64,000 nucleotides of DNA from Guillardia theta CCMP2712 (GCF_000315625.1 NW_005434636.1:1-64000); one strand, 5' to 3'. Counted from the stretch's first letter, positions 23,727 through 33,821 are shown. A program made the numbers and translations. The notes: generated by a model not told the origin, from the letters alone.

Positions 23727-24426
23727 TCAGAAGGCGTCGAGGGTTCTAGTCGCGAGCGCAAGAGCTTCAAAGAAAGAGTTGACTGAGACGCGCAGCATGC
23801 GGGCATCACAAGCTGCAAACTGAGCGCTGAGAAGCACAATCAGGGCACAAGGCAGAGACAAGACACGAGGTCGCACATGAGGGTCTTGCCGTCTGACGAC
23901 ACTTGCCTGGCAACCTTGTCCTGATGGAGCTCCTCGTCTACCGCAAGAGCTGCGAGCAGTCAACGCACTGAAGACTTTGTTATCGCCATCACCTTGGCTG
24001 ACCATCTCAGCGAACTCCTTGTCGGGATAATCAACAGACAACGAGCTGATGCACGACTCAGCAGCAGCAGCAAAAGAAGAAAAGAAAAAGAAGCACAAGC
24101 ACAAGCACAAGCACAAGCACAAGCACAAGCACAAGCACAAGCACAAGCACAAGCACAAGCACAAGCACAAGCACAAGCACAAGCACAAGCACAAGCACAA
24201 GCACAAGCACAAGCACAAGCACAAGCACAAGCACAAGCACAAGCACAAGCACAAGCACAAGCACAAGCACAAGCACAAGCACAAGCACAAGCACACGACA
24301 AAAGTTCTGACCATCGGTGCTGCATGTTCTCCGGCAGCATGTCAACTCCCACGTTGGACATCCTGCTCGTGAAAGTTCAGCACGAAGGACACGGCGAAGT
24401 TTTATCTCAGCTTCATCATCCTCCAC
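23727..24426 (-). CDS. PCC1: PCC1 homologue, KEOPS/EKC complex subunit
   Basis: Small dimerising subunit of the KEOPS complex, which makes t6A37 in tRNAs decoding ANN codons and is linked to telomere upkeep in yeast. Four exons (24426-24353, 24045-23993, 23949-23865, 23826-23727) give 103 residues, the usual size. Family features: [13 protein letters not shown] (beta strand then helix), [48 protein letters not shown] and the terminal LATRTLDAF, matching the LAGE3/Pcc1 pattern of D-x-R-x-LR-x-S-x-x-x-F. The 307-bp first intron contains a pure AAGCAC hexanucleotide array. The N-terminal 24 residues ([12 protein letters not shown]) are from exon 1 and are less conserved, so the true start could differ. 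Confidence 0.85.
24091..24294. repeat. AAGCAC hexanucleotide microsatellite, 34 perfect units
   Basis: Uninterrupted (AAGCAC)n, about 204 bp, within intron 1 of PCC1. It is open in all six frames because no frame contains a stop, giving artefactual long ORFs (KH, QA, CL, LV and CA dipeptide runs). Confidence 0.97.
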
Positions 24427-24908
24427 GGCCTCGCTCCCTCCTTTCTTGCCTTGCTCTCTACCTCGTTTGCTCCTCCTCTTGCCTGCTTCTCAGCCCTCCG
24501 CATCTCTGCCTCCCTCTCCTCTCCCCCCTCCCCTCCCCGTCAAACGGTCCTGTACGGGCCTGCCCCAGATCTAGATTTCCAGTGGTAGGAATTCCTTTAG
24601 ATGACCCTCCTTCCCGCCCGCCCTCCTACCTCCCTCCCTCCCGCCCGCCCGCCCTCCGCTCCGCTCCCTCCCTCCCTCCTTCCCGCCCGCCCTCCCCTCC
24701 TTCCCGCCCTTTCTCCTCCCTCCTCCCTCCTCCCTCTTCCATCCTCCCTCCTCCATAATCCCATTAACAGTCTTGCTCTATTACCTCCCTTTTCGGCTTG
24801 AAGTGATCATCCAGTAACAAACGGCGGCAGTTTTATTTTCTCATCGACAACGTTTCTTCGATGTTCTTACTTTTCAGGCAGAGCTGCATCAAAGCATCAG
24901 AACAGGTA
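24427..24908. other. Intergenic spacer with CCCTCCCTCCCG tract
   Basis: Between the PCC1 start and the glutamate-receptor-like stop, both minus strand. 24597-24760 is a strand-asymmetric pyrimidine repeat (CCCTCCCTCCCG and CCTCCCTCCT variants) that could form unusual DNA structure. No gene is seen. Confidence 0.55.
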
Positions 24909-27900
24909 TCATGCAAGAAGCAATGTCACATGTCCCAGACGAACAGATGGCTTGATCTTCATCGACTCTTCGACGCTGTCTTCTCGCTTCTTGTCGTCGC
25001 CGGCTGCTTCCTCCATGTTGTCGTCGTGCCCTTGCCGTTTCAATTCCTCGTCCATGCCTATAGGAGGGCAAAGGATCAGCAGACCCAACAAAGTCCATGA
25101 ATGGCATGTGGTTACCTTGTTCTTCCCCCTCCTCTTCCACTTCCTCTTCTTCTTCCTCTCCCTCCAAAGGAATCTCTTTACATGTAAACATGGCCTGGAA
25201 GAGAAGCTTGAAGCGACCTGACGCCATGCCTTGAAGGATCTGCGAGCAGTCAGCAGCTCTCAGGATGAGTGGTAAAGTAACCCCGAGAATCAAGGCGATG
25301 AAGATCCCAGCGACAGTGAAGATGAAGACGCCGGCGACCATGTCCTTGGTGATCTCAAGCTGACAGAGCGAGTCAGCTCACCATCGTGACCTCACTGACC
25401 AGCATGTGACCTGAGGGTTCGAGAAGGCAACACAAGGGTTATCTTGTGCTCGAATCCTGTACTTCCTGCTAAGCCTGCGACAGCTCTTGTCACTTCAACG
25501 TCTCCTGAAACTTCACGAGTGCCTAGTGATGTCTCCGTTGTCGATGGCGACTTGAATGGCCATCGAAAATGCTCGCGCGTATGTCGTGTCTTTGAGAAAC
25601 CCGATGCCGAAGTTGGAGGAGAAGAATTCGTTGCCGATGGTCTTGAGCGAACAAGTGCCGGTATCTGACAAGGTCAAGCACCTCAGCAGCGCAACTCGGG
25701 ACTGCAAACTCTCACTGTTGTATCTCCTCGCGAGCTCATAGTAGACCTGCATATGACAAGAAAGATACCACACGTAAGAACGAGGTCCCTTGCATACTTA
25801 AGGAACACCAAGGGGGCATCGAAGATAAGGGAATCAGGCTTGTACACAGCATCCGAACTTCCCGAGCAGTCAAGCATGTCGTAAGCTCCAAGTTGTAAAT
25901 TCGTGGCGGTGCCTGATAGTCAATTCAGATTTCTCATTTATGAGAGAATAAAGTCACAAGGATCGAATGTTCTGTTCTTCTCCTGCATCTGCCCGTTGTT
26001 GTTGTACCTTCACGCCAAGTCACAACACAAGTCAACAATATTGCTATCATACGAGTGCATCAGCTCTGTCGTCCATATTTGGAATTTCTTGGAGTTGTCG
26101 TTCTGCATTTCAGCTTCCATGTACTTGAACTGAGGTATCTCGATCATAACTTCGAAGAGGCATGCAAGAATAATTCACCTGCACACTCTCGGGTGTGGTT
26201 GGAGTGCTATCACCCCCCAGGTAAGCCCCCAAGTATTTGGTATTCTAAACACAAGTGTGAATACAAACTCTGAAAATCCTTGGAAGAAGGACAACCGTTG
26301 AGTTCCAACTTGGCCCCCTCACGACGACACTGAATTGACCCGAACTCAAGCTGCTGATGTCAGAGACCTGAAGATCACGAGACTTTTCTCAGCCTCTTTG
26401 AACCATCGGCACTACACTCCTGCTACCGTGACAGGAAGCGACGAAACCAGAAAAGGTCCCAAAGTTCCTGTATAGGTTGCAGCCATGATGACGAGGAAGG
26501 TAAGATGGGCTTGTATAAAGATCTGAACGAGCAGTGAGCATCATTGCAAGATCTCAGCAAAGTCGACAATCACCTTTCCCCCTGCTGTGCAAGCTGCTTT
26601 GCCTTGACCTCCTGGACAAAGAGCACTCCCGAATGCCCAGAAACTAGGAGGAAGTTCAGAAAAATAACATGAGCATAAAAGAGGAGTGATACAATGAGTC
26701 ATAGATCGGAGTAAGAATGTTGAAGGACTTCTCGATTGCAGGGTTCTTCCAAGTCTGAAAGCATAAAATAATATCAATGGAGCAAACATTAGCTACAGGT
26801 GATTGCATCACAATCACCTCGACCAGCAGAATGAGGACCATCACTAGAAAGATCTCAGCTAGAATAGCCATCCACAGGTCCAAAGAAAAGGCTTTAAATG
26901 TCTGCAAGCACTCTCAGACCCTTGTCTCAACGAGGACTGGAATGGGCCTTACATTCATGATATCCGGCCAGCGAAAATATGATCGACGAACCACGATTTG
27001 ACGCACAGTAAGGTAGCTGTAGAGAGTTCAGACCATGACTGAGCAGCATGCACGCCTACGGGATTGTAAAGGCCATCAGATCCAACCGAGCTCGGGTAAT
27101 GTGAACAGCTCCAACAATCTGCAGGAAGCAATGACCGAATTTGAAGTGGTAGAATACCAGGCCATTACCGCATCAGGCCCAGCGCTTGTACAGGTGCTAT
27201 CACCCACTCCGTTACAAACATTTGCTGTGTTTGGACTGGTTCCGTTGTATGTGGCGAGAGCTGGGCATGCCTGAGAACAAAACGAAGCTTTGCGTGAGTG
27301 AGAGAGGGAAATATAGGCGTGTACCGATGTTGTCGAACTCAGCTTTGTGTTGGTAAAATCGCCATTGCAAAGGATGTTGAAGGAGTTGGTGGCAGATTCC
27401 AGATTAGAATTACTAGGAGGCAAGTACCACTCAAACGTGACAGTTTTTTCTTTTGCGTCCTGCAAGCAGTCTATCTCACAAAGACCCTGGCCCCCTCGCG
27501 CAAACCTTGCACATTGCCTCCAGGTGCTGTTTCAAATAGGTAGTGACTAGCTCATACGTGAAGCCTTCCTCCCCTGCCTTGAAGGCTGCAGCCGGGCACT
27601 TTCTGCAGTCAAAACAACATGCTCAGGAGATGCAGCAGAGGATGCTAATAAAGCTCTGCTCACTGATTTTGACATTTCGACGGGTCAACATTAACAAACG
27701 GTGAAATCTGGTTCGTGATCAGCCGAAACCTGAAAATAGAACACTTAGATGTGGATGCTAAAGGTTGATTGATGATCGAGATGCAGGATCTAAGCACACA
27801 CATCATCATCATTCAATCTTGGTATGTCCCTTTGAGGTACATTGTCTGGCAATCTTGTTGTTGCTTCCAAACTTCACTACATCATGGACTGGCATCCTCT

Positions 27901-28010
27901 CATACTTACTTTTGACCGCAGTGAGAGGTGTTCCAGCCAGCAGGAAGCGTCGCTGTCGCGGCATAGACATGCGCGAGCAGCAAGACCCCCCGCGATATCG
28001 CAGCTGCCAT
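24909..28010 (-). CDS. Ionotropic glutamate receptor-like ligand-gated channel
   Basis: Predicted plasma- or endomembrane ligand-gated ion channel. Nineteen exons from 28010-27910 to 25057-24909 keep one frame and give 661 residues: 27729-27664, 27602-27506, 27459-27325, 27270-27169, 27118-27060, 27016-26953, 26901-26818, 26754-26693, 26643-26574, 26522-26427, 26367-26265, 26149-26053, 26007-25958, 25912-25782, 25746-25517, 25456-25411, 25359-25116 lie between. Order: signal peptide (SRGVLLLAHVYAATA), S1 lobe ending IVGAVHITRARLDLMAFTIPYL, M1 (~213-236), pore loop SFFWAFGSALCPGG (~257-270), M3 with ATYTGTLGPFL (canonical SYTANLAAFL), S2 lobe with NFGIGFLKDTTYARAFSMAIQ, M4 (~536-558, MVAGVFIFTVAGIFIALILG) and an acidic/basic tail. 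There is no amino-terminal domain, as in prokaryotic-like iGluRs. The exon 26367-26265 to 26149-26053 junction is uncertain. Confidence 0.85.
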
Positions 28011-28027
28011 GGCAGGATGTATTTTGA

Positions 28028-28105
28028 GCCTCACATTAGGTCCGACGGTCACTCCGAGGCTCCCGGCCCGGGGCCCGGTGTCCTGGCCCGGCCGGCGGCG
28101 ATCAT
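28028..28105. repeat. GC-rich island C (short)
   Basis: A 78-bp block with GGCTCCCGGCCCGGGGCCCGGTG and GGCCCGGCCGGCGG words, immediately upstream of the channel start codon. It shares vocabulary with the longer islands and may be a remnant. Confidence 0.4.
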
Positions 28106-28257
28106 CGGATCCAAGACTTCCCACGACACTGAAATCTTCTTTCCTCAAAGTTAGGTTGAACTTGAGTCAATACGAGGACAATCAGGAGAGCCTGCCGAAG
28201 TTGGATCGAGGAGGCAAGAGAAAGCCTGACTGCGACTATTCCTGCCGGGCCAAGCCT

Positions 28258-28608
28258 TCGCTGGTGCTGGATCCTCCTCCTCTTGACTTCCTCAGCAACA
28301 TCATCCTCCTCTTGACTTCCTCAGCAACGTCATCCAGCCTCCTCTTGACTTCCTTCGCAACATCATCCTCCTCTTGACTTCTCTTTCCATCGCCTTCTCC
28401 TACACCAACAGCTTGCATCTGATATTTGCTCAACCTCCATGATGTCCGCCTCCGGCATATTCCAGCCTCGCGTCGCTCACGTCTTCCCCCGCAAGACCTC
28501 CCAAGGTCCTCATCGACGATGCTCCCACCTCGTCGTCTCTGCCCGTCAAGTCTTCACTCTCCTCCACCTCCGCCAGGTCGACGCTGCCCGACACCTGGTA
28601 AGCCGCAG
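28258..28608 (+). pseudogene. Truncated copy of RWP-RK gene 5' region and exon 1
   Basis: Nearly identical to the 5' flank (repeated CTTGACTTCCTCAGCAACATC motif) and first exon of the two RWP-RK genes at 35.9-37.9 kb, up to the CACCTGGTAAG splice donor. Beyond 28608 the sequence diverges: the intron and the RWP-RK exon are absent and an unrelated decayed gene follows. A 3-bp ATG insertion precedes the start. Without exon 2 the conserved RWPH motif is lost, so it cannot make the domain. Confidence 0.8.
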
Positions 28609-30095
28609 AGATGTGTACAGCCACCACAACAACACGATGCTCCAGCTCATCCGCCAGTACGTGGACACGTACGGAATCATGCAGGACTTTGAGACACGGA
28701 CCTGACCTCCCCTCCTCCCACGGCCTGAGCATCATCCACAGCAAGTAGTTCAGCATGCAGAACGTTGAGCCGCCAAGGGACATCCTGAGGAGGACATCCA
28801 GGGTCGCGGAGCACACCGCATCAATGGCTTCATCAGGGACATCTGAAACAACAAGTAAAGTTCTACGACCAGTCAAGGACAGCTTCTTCACGCTCACCTT
28901 CTCCGAGCTCTTCAAGATGTCTATGCTGGAGGTCTTGCAACAAAACGATGTCCCGGACTTTTGGGACATAAACGCATCAACCTGGCCGTGCCGACGTATG
29001 GATACCGACTCCCTCCGTGTCAGGAATGAGGGTCAGAGAATCCGCCCATTGCCCGACTTCGTCTACCCACCAAACGGGGACTTCCGCTCGAACGTGACGG
29101 TGGTCTATGACTCGATGCAGGCCTAGGCAGTGCTACGAGTCCATGCAGGCCTCCCAGAACATGGGGCTGATCAACATGTCCAAGAACACGATGGCAAGGC
29201 ACATTCTCGGTTCCGTCCTCATGAATTCGGTAACACCCTCAACCTCCCCCGCCACATGACGTTTAGTTGAACGCACACAGCTTCATCCAGACCGTCATGT
29301 CGAGGTCCCTGTACAGCCCAAGGCTCTGCAACGCCATCCTTCAGTCGCTGGACGTCCCCTCAGACATGCAGATCGAGTTCCTGAAGGCACTGGACGGGCT
29401 GGAGAACCCGCTCTGCAGCACCGTGAGGGTGAGCTAAATGTCCTACTCCCACCCAGACGCCTCCATCAAGCAGGGGGGCAACGCGATTCTGGGCAACAAC
29501 AACGCCAAGGCCATCAATGAGACGGTCCTCCAGTACATGAACGAGGTCCTCAACTACGTGGAGAGCTCCTCCAGGGAGATGAAGACCCTGTACCTCCAAG
29601 TCCCGCTGCTGCCGGCCTTCAAGCAGGCCCTCTACACCACCTGGACGAGGCGATGGGGACTGTCCTGCAGAATTCTCGGAACGGCGTGAAGCTGGATGAA
29701 AACACAATCCTGGGCACGGAGTTCAGGTGCGACCCCTTCCCCGTCAACTCCATGGTCAACATGGACGACATCAACAGCGTCATCAACGGCTCGGACATCA
29801 ACAAGTACAGCCTCAAGGCCCCGTTGAACTCGGCCTACGTGAACTCCGTGCTCTCCTCCTTCACCACAGTGGGAACAACGCAAACAACATGAACCATCTC
29901 ACTGAGAACGATGTTGCAAGGATGATCGTTTTGGATGACAGGGTAGACCCCCGAATGGTCCGACTCTACAACCGCATCACGAGACGCAACGAGGACTTGG
30001 TGAACAACATGCGGGTGTGGGACGTCTGCTTCAACGGCTACAACGGGGGCATGGACTCCTCTTACAGGACAATCATGGGTGCTTGTAGGACAATC
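28609..30095 (+). pseudogene. Decayed gene of unknown family
   Basis: Protein-like plus-strand sequence runs through several frames separated by stops and shifts: NNTMLQLIRQYVDTYG (28639), a 120-residue stretch to 29126 with FSELFKMSMLEVLQ and DFVYPPNGDFRSN, then NMGLINMSKNTMARHILGS, SFIQTVMSRSLYSP, a piece from 29438 (AILGNNNAKAINETVLQYMN), one at 29653-29892 (NMDDINSVINGSDINKYSLK) and one to ~30080 (NLTENDVARM-like, VWDVCFNGYNGGMDSS). Most boundaries lack splice signals, so I infer one broken gene rather than introns. Asn/Ser/Met richness and high third-position GC differ from neighbours. I do not recognise the family; a capsid or mobile-element protein is possible but unsupported. Confidence 0.5.
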
Positions 30096-30374
30096 ATAAG
30101 TGCTACACCCCCCAGCCTCCATCTTCGTCTTTATCATCATCCCCCCTTCTCACCTTTGCACGCGTCGCCTCTGCCACCTCCACTGCTTTCTTTTTTGTGT
30201 TGTTTTTATCAAGATCTTGTTTTTTCGAGCTTTACAGCCTCTGGTAGGATTTGCTTTTCTTTTTATCCACCACCCCCTGTACCTCCCCTCCCCTCCTCGT
30301 ATCACCCCCTACCACTGTCTAGACTCAACCCAAACCCCTCTCCTCTCGCTCCCTTCCCCTCCCTCGTCCCCGCC

Positions 30375-33300
30375 ATGGCAGCGGAGCTGCAACCACTCGC
30401 GTCCTTCTTCTGCCCCATCAGCCTGGCGCTCATGACGGACCCTGTCTCCTCTTGCGATGGCTTCACCTATGAGAGATCCTCCATCGAGTCTTGGCTCCAG
30501 CTCCGTCTCTCCAGCCCCCTCACTGGCGCCTGCCTCCCCTCCAACCACCTTGTCCCCAACTTCGCTCTCCGCAGCGCCATCCAGGAGTGGCAGGAGCGAC
30601 ACGCGCTGCTCGTCCCCAGACACGACGTCGAAATCGACCAGCAGCCAATCACAGCAGGTTCCTTCAAGAACCTCTACATAGGTCACCTCAGCTTGCGAGG
30701 GCCAGGAGCGGAGCCGGAGAGGATCAAGGTCGCGGTGCTCAAGCTCAGGCAAGGTGATGGCGAGAGAGAAGCCGGGGTGATGCTGAGGCTAAGGCGGCAT
30801 CCTCGGCTTGTACGGTACATGGGGCAGAGCAAGGACGCCGACGGCTGCCGCCTGCTGCTGACCGAGTACGCCGAGCTGGGGTCGCTGAGGGAAGTTCTGG
30901 TGGGGAGGATGGGGAGCCAGGTGACGCGAGGGCACCAGATGGCGATGATGCAGCAGATCGTGCAGGGTATGGAACACCTCGCCGAGCTCCGCGTCGTCCA
31001 TCGGGACCTCGCAGCAAGGCACGTGCTGGTCTTGGGCTTCGACAACGAGGACGTGCGGAGGACGTCGGTGAAGGTGGCGGGCTTCGGGCTGGCAGTAGAG
31101 CTCGTGGACAGCACTGACGCTACGGTAGCGGGGCGAGGGCTGCCGGTGCGCTACATGCCCCCGGAGTCCTTGCAGAGAGGCCGGTGCTCAGAGAAGAGCG
31201 ACGTGTGGGCCTTCGGGGTGACGTGCTGGGAGATCCTGACCTTTGGGAAGACGCCCTACTACAACATGACGGACGATAGTGTGATCCGGTACGTGTGCGG
31301 GGGTGGGAGGCTGGCCCGAGAGGACATAGTCGGAGGATGTCCAGACGAGGTATGGGCCCTGGTAGAGAGCTGCTGGGCGACGAGGGAGGAGGATCGCCCG
31401 ACGTTCGCAGAGCTTGCGGTAGCTCTAGGACGAGCCGGAGCGGAGGGGCGTGAGAGGGCAGCATGGAGATCGTCAGGCAGGAAGCCTGGGCTGCAGGATG
31501 CACGGAGCGGCAGCCAGTCGCTATGCCGGGGCTTATGCCGTATGGCAGAAGCTGCGTGGAGAAGGATCGGAGAGGCAGCGGGCGGAGGGATCGAAGCGGT
31601 GGCGACGAGAGTCAGCAAGCGCAAGTACCGAGAGCTTGCGGGGCTACAAGAGTCAGCATGCGATGCCTTGGAAGGCATGGCGAGTGACGTCCGTAGCTCG
31701 CTGAGCACGGGAGCAAAGAGGCTACGGGTCGGGGCGTCAGCAGCGGTAGAGGCACAAGACGGACGTGGGATGCAGGACCGGGAGCCGGCAAGGGAGGCAT
31801 GGGGGCAGCTGAGAACGACGGGAGCTGAAGATAGCATAGAGACGGTAGTGCAGGACATGACGACGTACGAGGCACTCGCGGAGGTACAGCAGGCTGCGTG
31901 CGAAGCCTTGGTCAGGATGGCTCAGAGCTTTGAAGACTACAAGCTCAAGGCGAGAGAGGCGGGAGCAATCGAGGCCGTCGTCCGCGCGATGACCAGGCAC
32001 CCGGACGACGCAGGGGTACAGCAGGCTGCGCTCTTGGCCCTCAAGCATGCGGTCATCGGAAACGAGGAGAGCCAGCAGCAAGCGCGAGAGGCGGGAGCGA
32101 TCGAGGCCGTCGTCCGTGCGATGACCAGGCACCCGGACGACGCAGGGGTACAGCAGGCTGCGTGCAGGGCTCTGGATCTCATGGTGTGCTTCACGGGTGA
32201 CAGCCAGGGTCCAGCACGAGTCCGGGCGCGAGAGGCGGGAGCGATCGAGGCCGTCATCCGCGCGATGACCAGGCACCCGGACGACGCAGGGGTACAGCAG
32301 GCTGCGTGCGCGACGCTGGAGTACTTGGTAAACTTCATGGCTGACAGCCAGGCGCGGGCGCGAGAGGCGGGAGCGATCGAGGCCGTCGTCCGTGCGATGA
32401 CCAGGCACCCGGACGACGCAGGGGTACAGCAGGCTGCGTGCGGGGCTTTGAGACCTACAGTCAGTCTCATCCATGAGAGCCAGGCGCGAGCGCGAGAGGC
32501 GGGAGCAATCGAGGCCATCGTCCGTGCGATGACCAGGCACCCGGACGACGCAGGGGTACAGCAGGCTGCGTGCTGGGCTTTGAGACATACAGTCAGTCTC
32601 ATCCATGAGAGCCAGGCGCGGGCGCGAGAGGCGGGAGCGATCGAGGCCGTCGTCCGCGCGATGACCAGGCACCCGGACGACGCAGGGGTACAGCAGGCTG
32701 CGTGCGCGACGCTGGAGTACTTGGTAAACTTCATGGCTGACAGCCAGGCGCGGGCGCGAGAGGCGGGAGCGATCCAGGCCGTCTTTAAAGTCATCGATAC
32801 CCACGCGAACAGCACGTTTTCAGTGTTTCGGGCGTACTGGGCCCTCGACTCCATCATGCAGAACTTCCGATATCAGGGCACGGCGAGTGATGCAGCAGCG
32901 CTCGAAGGCATCGTCAGCGCGATGACCAGGCACCAGAGCAACGCGCACATACAGGAGTGTTTATGCAAGTTGCTGTCTAAGATAGCCGAGAACGACGAGC
33001 AGAGCAGGCTCTGGGCTACACAAGCGGGAGCGATCCAGGCCGTCTTTAAAGTCATCGATACCCACGCGAACAGCACGTTTTCAGTGTTTCGGGCGTACTG
33101 GGCCCTCGACTCCATCATGCAGAACTTCCGATATCAGGGCACGGCGAGTGATGCAGCAGCGCTCGAAGGCATCGTCAGCGCGATGACCAGGCACCAGAGC
33201 AACGCGCACATACAGGAGTGTTTATGCAAGTTGCTGTCTAAGATAGCCGAGAACGACGAGCAGAGCAGGCTCTGGGCTACACAAGCGGGAGCGATCCAGG

Positions 33301-33581
33301 CCGTCTTTAAAGTCATCGATACCCACGCGAACAGCACGTTTTCAGTGTTTCGGGCGTACTGGGCCCTCGACTCCATCATGCAGAACTTCCGATATCAGGG
33401 CACGGCGAGTGATGCAGCAGCGCTCGAAGGCATCGTCAGCGCGATGACCAGGCACCAGAGCAACGCGCACATACAGGAGTGTTTATGCAAGTTGCTGTCT
33501 AAGATAGCCGAGAACGACGAGCAGAGCAGGCTCTGGGCTACACAAGCGGGAGCGATCCAGGCCGTCGTCAGCGCAATGTAG
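30375..33581 (+). CDS. U-box / tyrosine-kinase-like (pseudokinase?) / armadillo-repeat protein
   Basis: Intronless, 1068 residues from ATG 30375 (GCCATGG context); the frame stays open upstream but that part is low-complexity. Residues ~8-75 form a U-box (FFCPISLALMTDPVSSCDGFTYERSSIESWL), an E2-binding ubiquitin-ligase domain. Residues ~95-370 are a protein kinase with VAVLKL (Lys123), HRDLAARH (Asp211; the usual Asn is His216), AGFG where DFG is expected (Asp replaced by Gly236), LPVRYMPPESL and DVWAFGVTCWEILTFG, most like tyrosine kinases. Losing both metal ligands suggests a pseudokinase. From ~520 armadillo-type repeats follow: 42-residue units EAGAIEAVVRAMTRHPDDAGVQQAA, then three identical 87-residue units. 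The stop at 33581 is followed by out-of-frame repeat sequence, so the C-terminus is probably truncated. Confidence 0.85.
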   Translation: MAAELQPLASFFCPISLALMTDPVSSCDGFTYERSSIESWLQLRLSSPLTGACLPSNHLVPNFALRSAIQEWQERHALLVPRHDVEIDQQPITAGSFKNLYIGHLSLRGPGAEPERIKVAVLKLRQGDGEREAGVMLRLRRHPRLVRYMGQSKDADGCRLLLTEYAELGSLREVLVGRMGSQVTRGHQMAMMQQIVQGMEHLAELRVVHRDLAARHVLVLGFDNEDVRRTSVKVAGFGLAVELVDSTDATVAGRGLPVRYMPPESLQRGRCSEKSDVWAFGVTCWEILTFGKTPYYNMTDDSVIRYVCGGGRLAREDIVGGCPDEVWALVESCWATREEDRPTFAELAVALGRAGAEGRERAAWRSSGRKPGLQDARSGSQSLCRGLCRMAEAAWRRIGEAAGGGIEAVATRVSKRKYRELAGLQESACDALEGMASDVRSSLSTGAKRLRVGASAAVEAQDGRGMQDREPAREAWGQLRTTGAEDSIETVVQDMTTYEALAEVQQAACEALVRMAQSFEDYKLKAREAGAIEAVVRAMTRHPDDAGVQQAALLALKHAVIGNEESQQQAREAGAIEAVVRAMTRHPDDAGVQQAACRALDLMVCFTGDSQGPARVRAREAGAIEAVIRAMTRHPDDAGVQQAACATLEYLVNFMADSQARAREAGAIEAVVRAMTRHPDDAGVQQAACGALRPTVSLIHESQARAREAGAIEAIVRAMTRHPDDAGVQQAACWALRHTVSLIHESQARAREAGAIEAVVRAMTRHPDDAGVQQAACATLEYLVNFMADSQARAREAGAIQAVFKVIDTHANSTFSVFRAYWALDSIMQNFRYQGTASDAAALEGIVSAMTRHQSNAHIQECLCKLLSKIAENDEQSRLWATQAGAIQAVFKVIDTHANSTFSVFRAYWALDSIMQNFRYQGTASDAAALEGIVSAMTRHQSNAHIQECLCKLLSKIAENDEQSRLWATQAGAIQAVFKVIDTHANSTFSVFRAYWALDSIMQNFRYQGTASDAAALEGIVSAMTRHQSNAHIQECLCKLLSKIAENDEQSRLWATQAGAIQAVVSAM
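31951..32762. repeat. ~126-bp coding tandem repeats (armadillo units)
   Basis: About seven near-identical units beginning GCGAGAGAGGCGGGAGC(A/G)ATCGAGGCC, each about 126 bp (one is longer by an insertion). The first half of each unit is nearly invariant at nucleotide level and the second half varies, indicating gene conversion or recent expansion. Confidence 0.9.
32763..33545. repeat. 261-bp coding repeat, three identical copies
   Basis: Three consecutive 261-bp units (87 residues: GAIQAVFKVIDTHANSTFSV...SRLWATQA) appear identical at nucleotide level, so the triplication is very recent or an assembly effect. Each unit holds two armadillo-like helices sets. Confidence 0.92.
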
Positions 33582-33763
33582 CATGCGACGAGCTGCACAG
33601 CATCGTCAGCGGCATAGCTGACAGCCAGGTGCGGGTGCGAGAGGCGGGAGCGCTCGATGCCATCGTCAGCGCGATTCAAAGGCATCAGCACAGCACCTGG
33701 TTGCTGGACAGCCTCATGGAGGCACTGAGCAGCCTTGCAAGCAACAACTCGTACAGCATCTAA
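33582..33763 (+). pseudogene. Frame-shifted continuation of the armadillo repeats
   Basis: After the TAG that ends the U-box/kinase/ARM frame, another frame reads further repeat units (CDELHSIVSGIADSQVRVRE, AGALDAIVSAIQRHQHSTWL) to TAA at 33763. The repeat is interrupted exactly where ATGACCAGG is replaced by ATGTAGCATG. The original gene was probably about 60 residues longer. Confidence 0.65.
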
Positions 33764-33821
33764 CGCATCCGATCGCTCGGAGGCGATGCCTTGGCTCACA
33801 AGGTCTTTGACGTGCGAAGCT

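Noticed and set aside
23727-24758. Long ORFs of KH, QA, CL, LV or CA dipeptides on both strands
   Set aside because: They are products of the stop-free AAGCAC array; only the flanking PCC1 exons carry family motifs.
31737-32857. Two long minus-strand ORFs (355 and 306 codons)
   Set aside because: They are antisense shadows of the armadillo repeats, whose plus frame continues a U-box/kinase protein.
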